DNA of 33,117 nt, from the IMG/VR virus record IMGVR_UViG_3300031702_000029, positions 1 through 33,117 of that record; one strand, written 5' to 3'. A program made the position numbers and the translations under genes. The notes beneath the pieces are model-generated. The model made no database searches. It saw only the letters and a program-made list of their open reading frames with translations, and was not told where the DNA came from. Below are positions 28,301-33,117 of this stretch, piece by piece. Each line of letters opens with the position of its first letter. The first letter of the stretch is position 1. This DNA comes from a virus.

Positions 28301-28395
28301 TTAGCTACTGTTCTAAAGTACCTAGGTAATAAGTCAGCAGTGTTTCTGTTTGTGCTTTCTCCGTTTACCGGAATTGGTGATTCATCTTGTGCCAT
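13372..28395 (-). CDS. Giant baseplate/tail structural protein in the gp7 position (5007 aa)
   Basis: One uninterrupted frame of 15,024 bases starts one base inside the gp6 stop (TAATG) and has no internal stop. The N-terminus (DLLPRYFRTVANKKFLSST, residues 21-39, then GFIGRK and Y(L)QEVSDNRQNYQLEP) is a segment I associate with large structural proteins of marine T4-like phages. T4 has gp7 (1032 aa) at this place after gp6; I see no clear sequence match to gp7. Recognisable parts: short Y..G..V......Y segments near residues 1515, 1769, 2280 and 2878; FG-GAP-like propeller blades near 2190-2262 and again 2935-3175 (FGQSVALSPDGKYLAIGSP, FGSTIAVSNDGTKIAVGAP); Gly-rich GxGY..(P/S)P segments near 3582 and 3945; and repeated β-modules with GDGSTxxF and a V.(V)nG core from about 4045 to the end. 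No transmembrane segment, signal peptide or lytic motif is visible. It is most likely a long wedge or baseplate-periphery protein with glycan-binding parts (inference). Confidence 0.85.
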   Translation of the reverse strand: MAQDESPIPVNGESTNRNTADLLPRYFRTVANKKFLSSTLDQMMQPGVVEKVDGFIGRKDAKAFKAGDNYLQEVSDNRQNYQLEPVATITNNLGNTTFYRDYRDFTNSAKIRNTDNSNHSLFNSQEYYSWDPHVNFDKFVNFREYYWLPAGPNEVPVYGAARNITSTYNVKRQDNVDNNSYIFSDENIVNNPTLTLYRGQTYKFDVNTVDMPFSIRTTRDNEDTTNLYTTGINKNNIEKGVITWTVNLESPEYLYYVNGNDIEASGLIVIKDIRDNTELDVASAIIGKKTYTMQNGYALTNGMKIKFYGKITPEQYGKGSWYVEGVGDSIQLISEEDLVITADYLTDVSTEFDNQGFAALPFDDATSYAILKDYIVINRASKDRNQWSRYNKWTHRSVIENIATINSVPVVLDQNYRATRPIVEFDAGLKLFNFGTEAKTAVDLIDTVTKDVFSDIEGQAGYFVDGIELVTGMRVLFTADPDSFVSGKIYQVSFISQNGNTQISLKETTDTTPLQDETVLSKSGVKYKGKIFYYTGTTWKQAQNKTKVNQQPLFDLYNDEGTQLSALESSSFVGNKIFSYKVGLGADDTELGFPLSYRTIQNSGDIVFDFNLLSDTYRYDELAEVYTVSTDTALLKKYSNRTTFVNQSAWTTAPAKSQQLVVTQQVVTNERTNNFIVDVYNRSGDLNDLVVKVYVDNVRKRDGVDYTINRVNGYAYVTFNTNLVLNNSLVIKTSSSAAKTSNGYYEFPINFEKNPQNENVTTFTLGEVLDHVDSIVDNVDGFVGTYPGVSNLRDLGKVAPFGLKFVQHSGPINLALYNLTDKDYDAIEAMKYSGIEYIKFKREFLRVANDLGVDSTDKLHVDSVLITLNETKTNDDPFYFSDMIPHGGDSKVSHIIEDQSQTIFSLARGVDFTKLSQLAVLAYLNETQLVLNKDYTVSSSGFLTLVNAPTAGDILDVYEFLSTDGCWVPPTPTKLGLYPKFTPEIYLDDTYISESTDVTGPYKIYARDETTTLSYKGKVGWFYPLFTDEVSAQQEDLRNNGTGLAHTHVFAGTNTVFYMPSSNMNHATNDSQSYIEYPNAQAVLQGHDGSIWKCFGDFRDRLLLDLEKRIYNNLKLPYNESIVDIADFVESQNRKTGFTRKKISKTMISDFNRWLETVGTPDYVTNTYYKAGNGFTYYYGKAGNFANEPLSGFWRSIYKDLYNTDRPHSHPWEVLGLKEKPTWFESVYGSAPYSSNNLILWEDLANGIVREPNKKVTYRNKFKNAQMYNYIPVDESGNLLPPSQTGYAQGGIDSTYDSEFTFGDEAPVESAWRKSSHYPFSLMTAWALNQPAQFFGLAFDRSRIVRNSAEQLVYEDTSKRIELINLQFPNGVTDSNRVLTAGIVNYVQGYLASNQTLRFTEYKTNLTNIENKLASKIGGFTQKSKFRLILDARTPTNEGNVFVPEENYRIHLTKSIPLDVYSYSGMIVEITPSGYIVKGYDKDSPIFKYYPPRAKSNDPVITIGGISENFLIYTAGKRYETGQIVESGDSYFRVKVSHTAGDAFDAGNFQQLAELPIEGGASARISDTYTDTLSEVQYGTLYRDKQDVVDLMMGYQKYLTSVGFKFDNYNQTIQEIENWRLSAKEFLFWTTQNWETGTILTVSPSANTIAFGKPYTVVDDIYDNFYDYSLLKADGKRLLSDFATTERDNTNEFGLRVKNTQDGVYHLKIPVIQNEHVVIIDNSTVFGDVIYNRAQGYRQERIKVKGYRSDEWNGSYNIPGFIFDDAVVTEWLAWKDYSIGSLVKYKQYYYVASVNIVGSRTFNDSEFLILPKKPEQGLLPNLDYKAKQFADFFDLDSDNFDIEQQRLAQHTIGYQKRKYLENIITDDVSQFKFYQGAIQDKGTKNVLTKLFDKLGSASKDSLEFYEEWAIRAGRYGATDGNDQFDILLNEATYRQEPQLVELVDVVDPQDTSLIYRLDRNNIYVKSKDYTHTPFPTKFFNDDNSYTQTAGYVNPSDVALSLLNYDDILTQDPVSVGTYIWTAKDKSGLSWSVYKSEKTDYKITEVTESQEDVFTITVTGVANFEAGEIISISNVDADTDGFYKVISASLNVVRLASTTDVVASSSTSGYVIKFVPARLPTLATANESIKADRNTQFSLTGNTSATSTLWVDDDDTGRWTVLQNKQVYELKSDIINTSLGLNFDSSEKDFGSAVSVTKNNNRIAITSPKDLNGSVYIFQRPSDNTDFGFLQQIDEQTLLFDSNGGFGQSVALSPDGKYLAIGSPHASNTKSKLKGDYANTLSYVAGDIVLYSSQLWKADRNVDADALQVFSNTASGQQSIVNDYDTNSQSYPTVEFMARGDYALGTTEATDHILIRAEKEQFEGTKAGDILTLKWNNYITSAQAGTAPFNGDTTLTQAFIEGQHTIVSKVQNIAYIQSALSIPDVGSEITTATCRATIAYRKFNDENQMTVYVNNVNGVFEATGSIYSNGILVGAYETVLPITDDYYTGWWKVDVGSSFTTSNLTDTNPNLVVSNITLQNNVVNNPYFSNILDTKQLQSSATPTAASYVGILSHTQGQSDVQVVDSKWFVRTPLAHGNSLNVNDKVSMWLNEIRVNGLVQDPSALGLTFTGINKEQTIVDIWNGWTEVRLTNFDLNGDPFIPTVGAIVTDSASGNTATVAYVERSFSTVRLFLKDKSGPWALGSDFSANSNVSFIENDSTVRIIGPVSNTHLENTISGPLIIFDTGVNIPIVASGTNYLRDLEYWLYSDTVIQGINATATPPSSINLDWERVYNLPLATNGYETNLTEQGTFAVYELKGSDYKLINYYTVPNSADFRKLGTKLKFVQPTNSSYKLFIHAEGNGTEGNQGRIYFVNKNATENWALSVQANYRGDFSQVSTYYENEYVRVGDTVYKATTNLIPGVFNVSQWTAQTSGVDLLGYVPNDTNFSLVESTLEQANLEAFGTDFDVSLDGSVMISNSMYTSVYEIESGDTVLGLDSSITNRKVVVYRLNNASFEYSQILEPFNITEDFGSTIAVSNDGTKIAVGAPLNSDLVDGGGCVYLYVQSGNTYVYSQTLRPVDTSNNTQFGSKLDFDGSTLAVTSRGGDNITATTFDTDTTSLDNGSTEFTVVDAGSGVISIYEIINNTLLYSQDFAYNLDTQDFGNRLTVNNNHIYVGLPKQQVPNSSILDKGLVAEYRKPIASTSWKTLRSPVIPADTSKFKGVHLYDKTTNQLVTYLDYIDPIQGKIAGPAEQEISFKTSYDPASYNTALTASGLTARELDYTSDKWVGKLWWDIDSAKFINHHQGDITESSANFNKLFPNTQIDVYEWIESTLLPSEWDGQADTEAGIAKNISGTTKYSDNAYSTRRRYDSATQIFTTYYYYWVRAKATLPEIENRVVTCADVIRYITDPASMNYKFVAILGNNKFAIHNCESFIENTNTAISFNWWTIENQQQPTHIQYQLVSDGHVTSVPNIGIEEKWFDSLVGLDKNDRPVPDINLSVKEKYGALNEPRQSWFINKTEARKQFIERANNVLSKNLVVDDFDLSKLTQFDPQPTIVTGKFDTTADSYAEIGFVSIAKVKPAVLTLEVENGSVVNVQIVDGGQGYITSPTYKIISKEGTGAELEFTLDVNGTISAVNIITAGENYTSTLSITVRRFSVLVKNDESVGGKWSVYQWNGNEYIRTLTQSYDVNLYWNYKDWYATTYNQFTFINHTVDSSYQIYGLDDAIGDVVKINSVGTGGWLLLKKVDDRDTADYSVNYNTVGRENGTIEFKNSLYDVTSASIAYDGASFDKLFYDTEPNTEFRKILSILKNNILVDNLAIHWNELFFASLRYVFSEQPNVDWAFKTSFVTAKHNVGELAQKITFQNDSLPSYQNYVEEMKPYKTKIREYLSSYEKTDPANNTITDFDLTPYYDEQAGKIIPQSVQIIDGKVVSGLSDIANYPSKHWLDNAGFQLTSISIADSGSGYTDPPKLVISGGGGTGATAQAYIGNQKVTSVTVTNLGSGYLTAPTIEVIGSLTDGGTVARLSPILGEGKARSAHIRCKFDRVSGTYLFQTLLETQTFTSVLDQQNFNLKWPMQLKSTQITVTVDGLESLRSEYTFSNIKDVTKGYTRSAGRIAFTTPLKLGQVVVITYNKAPELLQAQDRINLYYNPITGMYGNDLSQLIDGVDYGGVEVSSFDFGTGSGWDSDEWFTTTYDTFDTTFEDEIFQLGDDSTRVLNFGAPLETGIVYNVYKNGVRLDDPNFGLASQTNTNAVITSITGASQTGVALFDDGAELASDIIVFDEDIINTGSGDILVFRKATSDGAFLPDPRSYDTVLSGGDMQFSTAKGFNPEEIIIDGDGFVTPTTSGGPEEQVPGQVQDSVDIKVFHRPKEGGSILSSNSYRTDGIETVFRFGIIPQNKHGLFVRIGDAIQAQSSYTVNYKNKTISFNSVVSANQDVNIMSISGNGKNVLDQGEFTGDGCTLAYVTKVHYTKTLDYYVTVDGETVETIMTSSGDSTEKDPKAMFIFGKAPADNSVINFAVYSSVDSFSKIETTEFTGDGSTAAFTLAKIPYSDKPNSHNVIVKQGNKILNPGYNQQFDVTTSAREYFLEMWQIPIGSFDNSDILVLLNGKELVIAVEYNLRPANSSIILEPGIGKDGDILEVYVRSDGEYAFGSIQVIDNQDTWVDSGAQLQLITAPSIGEKLTVYTFNDHASMNFERQNFDVVSRSTLSVGSEDHIQFNHIKAGLVKLRYPAIDAQYVWLTINGVLKTPSVDYRLTDDKLFLKYNGSFADADVVEVLQFSAQGELQPKFGFSQFKDILNRNIYKRLGDIAPIKLAQPLSTFDKEIYLDDASNIGTPDKNSKIPGILFINGERIEYLVKQGNVLRQIQRGTLGTGAPTVHEAGSDVYNQGQMQTAPYMDETIINEQIGDNSTTVFELAFTPNSVNEFEVFVAGKRLRKTAISVFNPLLDQDSPEADETVPAEFSVDGTTPFLTLLNTPANNAKIQIVRRQGKRWTEPGISLNDAESLVARFFKAEKVELPK

Positions 28396-31300
28396 TAGTA
28401 GCTACTTCCTCCACTGCTTGAGTTTGATGCACTTGAACTTATTGAAGTGCTAGTGCTTGTGCTAGACGTTACAGTTAACGCTTGGCTTTTAATACCTGTG
28501 TTTGTTGTGTTAGTAGCTGTAATTATATTACCTGATGCTTGTATTCTAGAAGCTGTTACAGAGTCAATAATTTCAACATCAGCAACAGTTGCATCATTAA
28601 TAAAGATTTCGTTATTTTCTGCTTTAACTTCATACAAGCTACCAAACCCCTGTGTTGCTTGTTTTGGTACAAGAAGAATATTAACTACATCCGGTGCTAC
28701 TTGGTTCATTACATACGTTGCAAGTTCTGTAAAATGGAATGTATCTCCGAAGTCCCAATTTTCTAATGCAAAAAATTGATTAATTGCAGTAATAACAAGT
28801 GTTCTTATTTCATTATCATTGATTACTTGACCATTATTTTTTACAATTTTAAATGTTGCTTGCAAATTATCTTGTGCGTGTGTTCCAAATAACGGTTTAT
28901 ATTCAACCGAGTGATAAATTACTTCATCACTTATTGACTTATATTGATTAATTGTTCTGCCATAGTTTTGATATAATTCATCTGTACTAGGAGGCAACGG
29001 GGAATTAGTAATAGACCCTGTAATATATTTTCTAAAATTAGTATCATATGTTTTAGTTAACATATATACATCTATAATATTGCTTGCACTAGGATCAATT
29101 CTATTTCCTTCATCGGCACTGTGTACGTACTGGAACTTTAAATTACTTCTTCCAATGTGTGCTTTATAGTCTGCTGTAACTATTAGCACACTATTATTTA
29201 ACACTTTGAAATTATTGCTATCTATAATATAAAATACTTGTCCTGATGTATATTGACTATATGCACCAATCTCAGTTTCAGTAGATACAACATTAATTAA
29301 GTTACTGTCGCTATAGAAATTATACTTACTAAATCCTTGATCTGACTCTACCTTCTTTAAGAAAATATATTTTGTTGATGTATTAGTTAATGGAGCAACT
29401 ACTACGTCAAATACATCTGGGTCGTCAATACTACCGTCATCATTTAAATCGTAAAAACTAACTTCTACTTTTTTACTATTAACATATCCGTCTGTGTTTC
29501 TAAATTCTTTTACAATTTCCCAATTAACATCATTATTAAATGCTGTCAATACATCGGGCTTAGTATTAAAATTCATAATACCAATTTTATCTTTAACTAG
29601 TTGGCCTGTTGAAGAGTCATAGATTTTGTTTTGCCCATCAAAGTAAAATGATAGCTCTTTATCACTTTCAAATACATATCGCAATCCCCTGTTAGTAACA
29701 GTGTAAGTCTCTCCGTTAGTTTGGAATAATACCAACCAACTTGAGTCTAATTGGTTATTAGTTACGTCACCAGTTTTACCATTACTAAACACATCATTTA
29801 CATTTAAGTTTTCGTTAATGATAACACGCCAAATTCTATTAACTTGGTCGTAGCGTAACCCAAAAGTTTTATAAGCAAATACTTGGTCAATAATTTGTGA
29901 TCTTACATCAGCGGTAATATCTTTTACTAGTTTTGGTTTAATTTCTTCAAGTACACTGTTAGCTGGAAGTATTTCATTAAGGACAATAGGCCCTTCACCG
30001 GTTGTGCTATTAACAGATGCACCCGATCCGGCAGTACTAATAACTCTAACCCACTTGTATGCACTTGCGCCTTTGGCACTGGCATTACTAGTTAACTTGC
30101 CATTATCAACAAAGTAAAATCCTACAGGAGGAACAAACTTTAATAATGCGCCAGCTTCTACATATTTTAACGAGCCACCAGTAAATGTTCCAATTTGATA
30201 CGGAACACTACTGATATTATTTAATAGGCCTGATGAACTATTGGTTGTCTTAGTTGATTGTTGCCAAGTGGCACTAAGATCACTAACAATAATCTTTGCA
30301 TAGTTTGCAAAGTAATAATTGCTAATTGCTCTATTTTGTATAGTAGGAAGAATTTTATTTTCAATAGTTCCTTCAATATCTGTTTGAGTTGAAAAAGTAA
30401 ATGACGCTTTACTTTCATATTTTTCTCTATAAAGTACGCCGTCAGAGCCAAACAAGTTTGTACTTGAATATTTTCCTGTAGCATCTTTGAGATCAAAATA
30501 TCTACTAATTCCGCTACTAACCCTATTTGTCGATTTAACTTTTATAATTTCTTGGTTTGCTGTTAACGGAACAATATTATAATCTTCACCGGTTACCATT
30601 CTATTTTGTGTATAGTATGTTTGTGGTGCATTTTGCTTAATGCTAGAAGATGATTCACTATTAGTAGCGTTAGTAACTGCTTGTTTTAGTTCTACGCCAA
30701 CTGTTAAAGTTTCTGTTTTTCCACTAGTAGCCAAATATGGAAAGCTAAATGTAATACTAGTTAATTCACTAGGAACAACCTTCATAGATCTGTTAGCACT
30801 TTGTCTGTAGTATACTCTAAAATTACCATTTGGAATATTTCCAAAAGTACCATCAGCAAATACTAAACTAATCTGATCGTTGGCTCTAGTTTGCACAACA
30901 TAAAAGTTTCTAATTTTTTTATTTACACTGTTGTATATTGCATTATTACCTTCAATTGCATCTACTTGAGTCCATAAAGTTTCCGGATTACCGTTTTCGT
31001 CAAGTTGATATAACCATACATCAGAATTATTAATGTCTTGTGCGTCGATTGCAATTACTTGATTTGATGTTGGGTTGCTAACATTAAAATTAGCAGACTG
31101 CATTGTACCCTGTCTAAAGTGTAAAAAGTATCCTGTGTTTGCACTGCTAGTTCCTCTACCATCTTCTCTATAAAGAAATGCTAAATTATTTCCAGGTACT
31201 GGATTCTCTTCCTTAATTTGGGAGGTATTAGAATTAACGTCAGTTGATACTATTTCAAATTGTGTTTGAAGTCCGTTTACGCCCTTTGCGAAACCAAAGA

Positions 31301-31892
31301 CCGGAACATCTGAATTAGTAGATCTAAATCTATATTGTTGTGTTAGTACTCCGTCAACTTGTAGAGACTTTGCTGGTTTTCCAACTGTGTTGTTTCTAGG
31401 CAGGGCCGCATTAAGAACCCGTCTAAACTGTTCTGTCCAATTTATGTTGCTAGGGTCGTTCCAAATAATAGTTTGGTCAGATAAGTTAATGCCGTTACTA
31501 TCAATTATTTCTTCTGTAGTTGCTACTGTCTCAAACTTAATAAGACCGTTAGCGGCTTGATTACGCTTTGCATTATAAGACAACATGCGTGCCATGCGGA
31601 GAACTGATTCTCTACGCTCTGCAAGTTCTAAGAAGTTTTCTCTTGCATTCAAGTCAACTCTATAACTAATATTTTGCCCAAGGAAGGCAATCATATCAAT
31701 TAGTGCAAGATATTCTGATGTGTCAATATAATCGTTAAAATCTTCAGGATAGTTATTCCTTAGATATGTGATCATTGATCTTCTTAATGTGTCAAAGTCA
31801 TAGCTACGAAACTCTGCATTTCGGAAACTTTGGTAGACTTTTGTCCAGTCTTCTGCAAGTAGCAGTCTATTCTGTCTGTCGGTTGATGACAT
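28395..31892 (-). CDS. 6: Baseplate wedge protein, gp6 type (1165 aa)
   Basis: The N-terminal segment from residue 31 (YDFDTLRRSMITYLRNNYP, then DTSEYLALIDMIAFLGQNIS, DLNARENFLELAERRESV) is the conserved start of the gp6 wedge protein in marine T4-like phages; T4 gp6 begins with the same arrangement of a short helix, Tyr-Asp-Phe and a hydrophobic helix. gp6 forms the ring that joins neighbouring wedges of the baseplate. At 1165 residues it is far longer than T4 gp6 (660), so the middle and C-terminal parts must hold extra domains. The last 30 residues are a flexible Ser/Thr tail (SSTSTSTSISSSASNSSSGG). It follows gp25 as in T4 and is separated from it by 64 bases that carry a late promoter box. 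Its stop overlaps the start of the giant gene by one base. Confidence 0.9.
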   Translation of the reverse strand: MSSTDRQNRLLLAEDWTKVYQSFRNAEFRSYDFDTLRRSMITYLRNNYPEDFNDYIDTSEYLALIDMIAFLGQNISYRVDLNARENFLELAERRESVLRMARMLSYNAKRNQAANGLIKFETVATTEEIIDSNGINLSDQTIIWNDPSNINWTEQFRRVLNAALPRNNTVGKPAKSLQVDGVLTQQYRFRSTNSDVPVFGFAKGVNGLQTQFEIVSTDVNSNTSQIKEENPVPGNNLAFLYREDGRGTSSANTGYFLHFRQGTMQSANFNVSNPTSNQVIAIDAQDINNSDVWLYQLDENGNPETLWTQVDAIEGNNAIYNSVNKKIRNFYVVQTRANDQISLVFADGTFGNIPNGNFRVYYRQSANRSMKVVPSELTSITFSFPYLATSGKTETLTVGVELKQAVTNATNSESSSSIKQNAPQTYYTQNRMVTGEDYNIVPLTANQEIIKVKSTNRVSSGISRYFDLKDATGKYSSTNLFGSDGVLYREKYESKASFTFSTQTDIEGTIENKILPTIQNRAISNYYFANYAKIIVSDLSATWQQSTKTTNSSSGLLNNISSVPYQIGTFTGGSLKYVEAGALLKFVPPVGFYFVDNGKLTSNASAKGASAYKWVRVISTAGSGASVNSTTGEGPIVLNEILPANSVLEEIKPKLVKDITADVRSQIIDQVFAYKTFGLRYDQVNRIWRVIINENLNVNDVFSNGKTGDVTNNQLDSSWLVLFQTNGETYTVTNRGLRYVFESDKELSFYFDGQNKIYDSSTGQLVKDKIGIMNFNTKPDVLTAFNNDVNWEIVKEFRNTDGYVNSKKVEVSFYDLNDDGSIDDPDVFDVVVAPLTNTSTKYIFLKKVESDQGFSKYNFYSDSNLINVVSTETEIGAYSQYTSGQVFYIIDSNNFKVLNNSVLIVTADYKAHIGRSNLKFQYVHSADEGNRIDPSASNIIDVYMLTKTYDTNFRKYITGSITNSPLPPSTDELYQNYGRTINQYKSISDEVIYHSVEYKPLFGTHAQDNLQATFKIVKNNGQVINDNEIRTLVITAINQFFALENWDFGDTFHFTELATYVMNQVAPDVVNILLVPKQATQGFGSLYEVKAENNEIFINDATVADVEIIDSVTASRIQASGNIITATNTTNTGIKSQALTVTSSTSTSTSISSSASNSSSGGSSY

Positions 31893-31919
31893 CGGTTATC
31901 CTTATCTAATCTCTACAAG

Positions 31920-31927
31920 TATTTATT
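31920..31927 (-). promoter_or_regulatory. T4-type late promoter box before gp6 (AATAAATA)
   Basis: AATAAATA differs from the T4 late consensus TATAAATA at the first base only. It lies in the 64-base gap between gp25 and gp6, 28 bases before the gp6 start. The ribosome site AAGGA follows it at the expected distance. T4 late promoters need only this box and are read by host polymerase with the phage sigma factor gp55 and clamp gp45; use of that system here is inference. Confidence 0.6.
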
Positions 31928-31939
31928 GAAAACAATAAA
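31922..31939 (-). other. AT-rich hairpin overlapping the gp6 late promoter
   Basis: TTTATTG and CAATAAA form a perfect seven-base-pair stem around a TTTT loop. The stem contains no G-C pair other than its loop-closing one, and no run of T follows, so it is not a normal intrinsic terminator. The right arm is part of the promoter box, so it may simply reflect the promoter sequence. Confidence 0.35.
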
Positions 31940-31956
31940 GCTAGTAGTTAATTCGG

Positions 31957-32391
31957 CTATATTAATCCAGCATCTTTATCAAACTGCATTTGCAAGGATT
32001 CGCTAATATTATATGTTAAATATGTAACTGTACACTCGATCTGAAGACCCGATTCATACTCTGATACTAGTACATTGTCAGCAATCGTTCTTGGATCATA
32101 GTTTATAATGTTTGTAACGTTTGCAGTAATTGCTTCTTTAAGCTGGGTTGTCAACGGCTCGTATAAAGCCTCCCAAATAATACAACCAAAGTTAGGATCA
32201 GATAATTTTTCACCTTGCCTAATGTTAAAATGATTAAGCAAATTTTGTTTAATTACTGCTATGTCATATTGTTGGAAGGAATTGTTTCCCGGATTGACTG
32301 TGCTAAATCCCCTATAGGCTTTTTGGCCAATAGCAGGCTGTGCTTGTTTAGCTGTTGTTACTTTAATTTGTTTATATAAATCTGTGGCCAT
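31957..32391 (-). CDS. 25: Baseplate wedge protein, gp25/GPW type (144 aa)
   Basis: The protein matches the GPW/gp25 family: a conserved IRQGEKLSDPNFGCIIWEA core (about residues 56-74, the usual G.R...P.FG..LW pattern), then a helix, then NYDPRT and a C-terminal β-strand region. The 144-residue length is close to T4 gp25 (132). gp25 is part of the wedge core where the tail sheath starts to assemble, and it is the ancestor-like component shared with other contractile systems. The open frame extends to a GTG at 32427, but the ATG at 32391 begins MATDLYKQIK, the usual style of start for marine T4-like gp25, and has AAAGG about ten bases upstream. It starts 13 bases after the peptidase gene ends, and gp6 follows, as in T4. 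Confidence 0.9.
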   Translation of the reverse strand: MATDLYKQIKVTTAKQAQPAIGQKAYRGFSTVNPGNNSFQQYDIAVIKQNLLNHFNIRQGEKLSDPNFGCIIWEALYEPLTTQLKEAITANVTNIINYDPRTIADNVLVSEYESGLQIECTVTYLTYNISESLQMQFDKDAGLI

Positions 32392-32404
32392 ACTGTATTT
32401 ACCT

Positions 32405-33117
32405 TTAATAAGGATACCCGTTTGCACGAAGTATTTCTAACGCCCAAGGATAATTTGGAAGGCTGGTCCTACTACCATTGCTTCCCCATGCAACTTTTGC
32501 TCCGCGAATATCTATATGAGTAAAAGTATTATAAACGCCAATAGCAGTAAACCCATTGTCAATCGCCGCTTGTATAAAATCTTTTCTCTGTTGTGTTGTC
32601 AACCCAGTTTGCACAATATCTGTTGCGTTTCCTAGCATGTGTTGACTTTTTTTTGCTCCGCCTACATTTGCATTATATTCAGGTGAACGATATCCGCTAG
32701 TTACTTGTAGCTGATAACCTACCTGTTGCGATACGCCTTCTAGATTAGTAACAACTTCTGGTTTTACTCTTGAATCAACGTGTGATAACCATCGTATATA
32801 CTCTCCGTTAGCATTACTAGGCTGATCACTAGGTGTTTCAGTTACAGCACTGTTTGCATCAATTGGTCCTGAAACATTATTAACAGGACTTACATTGGCA
32901 TATCTGTTAGCAGAACCTCCAACAACTGTTGCAATGCCACCGTCACCATATTCTGTTCCTTCATTTTGGTCAGGGTCAACACCGTTAGCTTCTTCAACAA
33001 CTCTGCCTGCTAATATGTCAAGTGCTTCTACTTCTGGCCTACTAAAATTAGTTACTCCGAGTACTATAGCAACTGCGTCTGCGGCATCACCTACAATAAC
33101 ATCACTGCTACCTGTAG
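32405..33117 (-). CDS. Tail-associated M15-family D,D-peptidase-like protein, 5' end missing
   Basis: The visible 236 C-terminal residues stay open to the right edge of the window, so the gene starts outside it. The last 130 residues fit peptidase M15 (the short D-Ala-D-Ala carboxypeptidase/endolysin type): VTSGYRSPEYNANVGGAKK, SQHMLGNATDI and FTHIDIRG. The expected zinc ligands are the His at 32641-32639, the Asp at 32620-32618 and the His at 32518-32516. This enzyme would cut the peptide part of peptidoglycan. The upstream 100 residues are acidic and Gly/Asn/Ser-rich and look like a linker joined to a further domain. Because the next gene is gp25, the enzyme is more likely part of the tail tip that opens the cell wall at infection than a lysis protein; that is inference from position. 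Confidence 0.85.
   Translation of the reverse strand, partial: TGSSDVIVGDAADAVAIVLGVTNFSRPEVEALDILAGRVVEEANGVDPDQNEGTEYGDGGIATVVGGSANRYANVSPVNNVSGPIDANSAVTETPSDQPSNANGEYIRWLSHVDSRVKPEVVTNLEGVSQQVGYQLQVTSGYRSPEYNANVGGAKKSQHMLGNATDIVQTGLTTQQRKDFIQAAIDNGFTAIGVYNTFTHIDIRGAKVAWGSNGSRTSLPNYPWALEILRANGYPY
32432..32439 (-). promoter_or_regulatory. Late promoter candidate inside the peptidase gene, before gp25 (TAGAAATA)
   Basis: Seven of eight bases match TATAAATA, but it lies inside coding sequence and 41 bases before the chosen gp25 start, further than the other boxes. It may be chance in AT-rich DNA. Confidence 0.25.

Noticed and set aside
13372-28395. Possibility that the giant gene is an assembly fusion of several genes
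   Set aside because: No internal promoter-like or ribosome-site-plus-ATG junction stood out, the frame is unbroken, and repeated modules run across the whole length; read mapping would be the decisive test.
32396-32403. GGTAAATA directly before the gp25 start, considered as a late promoter
   Set aside because: It is five bases from the ATG, leaving no room for a transcript start and ribosome site.

Overview
The window looks like part of the late (virion structural) region of an AT-rich T4-type myovirus, most plausibly a marine phage of the cyanophage/pelagiphage kind. The T4 backbone is recognisable from a gp25-type baseplate wedge protein followed directly by a gp6-type wedge protein, and from a tail fibre with a gp12/collar domain. 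The marine T4-like character is inferred from remembered family resemblance: three tail fibres with a shared 'MAY.I' N-terminus, a 304-aa protein beginning MAVGDTITAARYN, a phage-type N-terminal-twitch radical SAM protein and a glycosyltransferase cluster. No database search was possible. Every gene is on the minus strand, so transcription runs from high to low coordinates. There is no gap above 64 bp between genes, and I saw no tRNA, CRISPR array, insertion sequence or convincing terminator.

Layout in the direction of transcription. (1) Tail/baseplate: a truncated M15-family D,D-peptidase-like protein (33117-32405), gp25 (32391-31957), gp6 (31892-28395), then one 15-kb gene (28395-13372) for a 5007-residue protein in the slot T4 uses for gp7. 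(2) Fibre module: a 203-aa unknown structural-type protein (13350-12739), three paralogous fibres of 693, 612 and 493 aa with different C-termini (12739-7303), and a 304-aa probable structural protein (7273-6359). (3) Enzyme cassette: a 116-aa unknown protein, two DTD-motif GT-A-type glycosyltransferases, a 178-aa unknown, a DGD-motif GT-like protein, a radical SAM enzyme, a second DGD-motif GT-like protein, a GT-B-like protein, and the first codons of another gene leaving the left edge. These genes are tightly coupled by overlaps of the types TAATG, ATGA and ATGNNTAA.

T4-type late promoter boxes (TATAAATA or one-mismatch variants) lie before gp6, the 203-aa gene, the 493-aa fibre and the 304-aa gene, with a weaker one before the enzyme cassette. 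In three cases the upstream gene's TAA stop codon sits at the same offset inside the box. Working model (inference): the first block builds the baseplate and a cell-wall-cleaving tail component, the second builds host-recognition fibres, and the cassette glycosylates or otherwise modifies a virion or host-surface substrate. The giant protein and the radical SAM/glycosyltransferase cassette are the most interesting parts.
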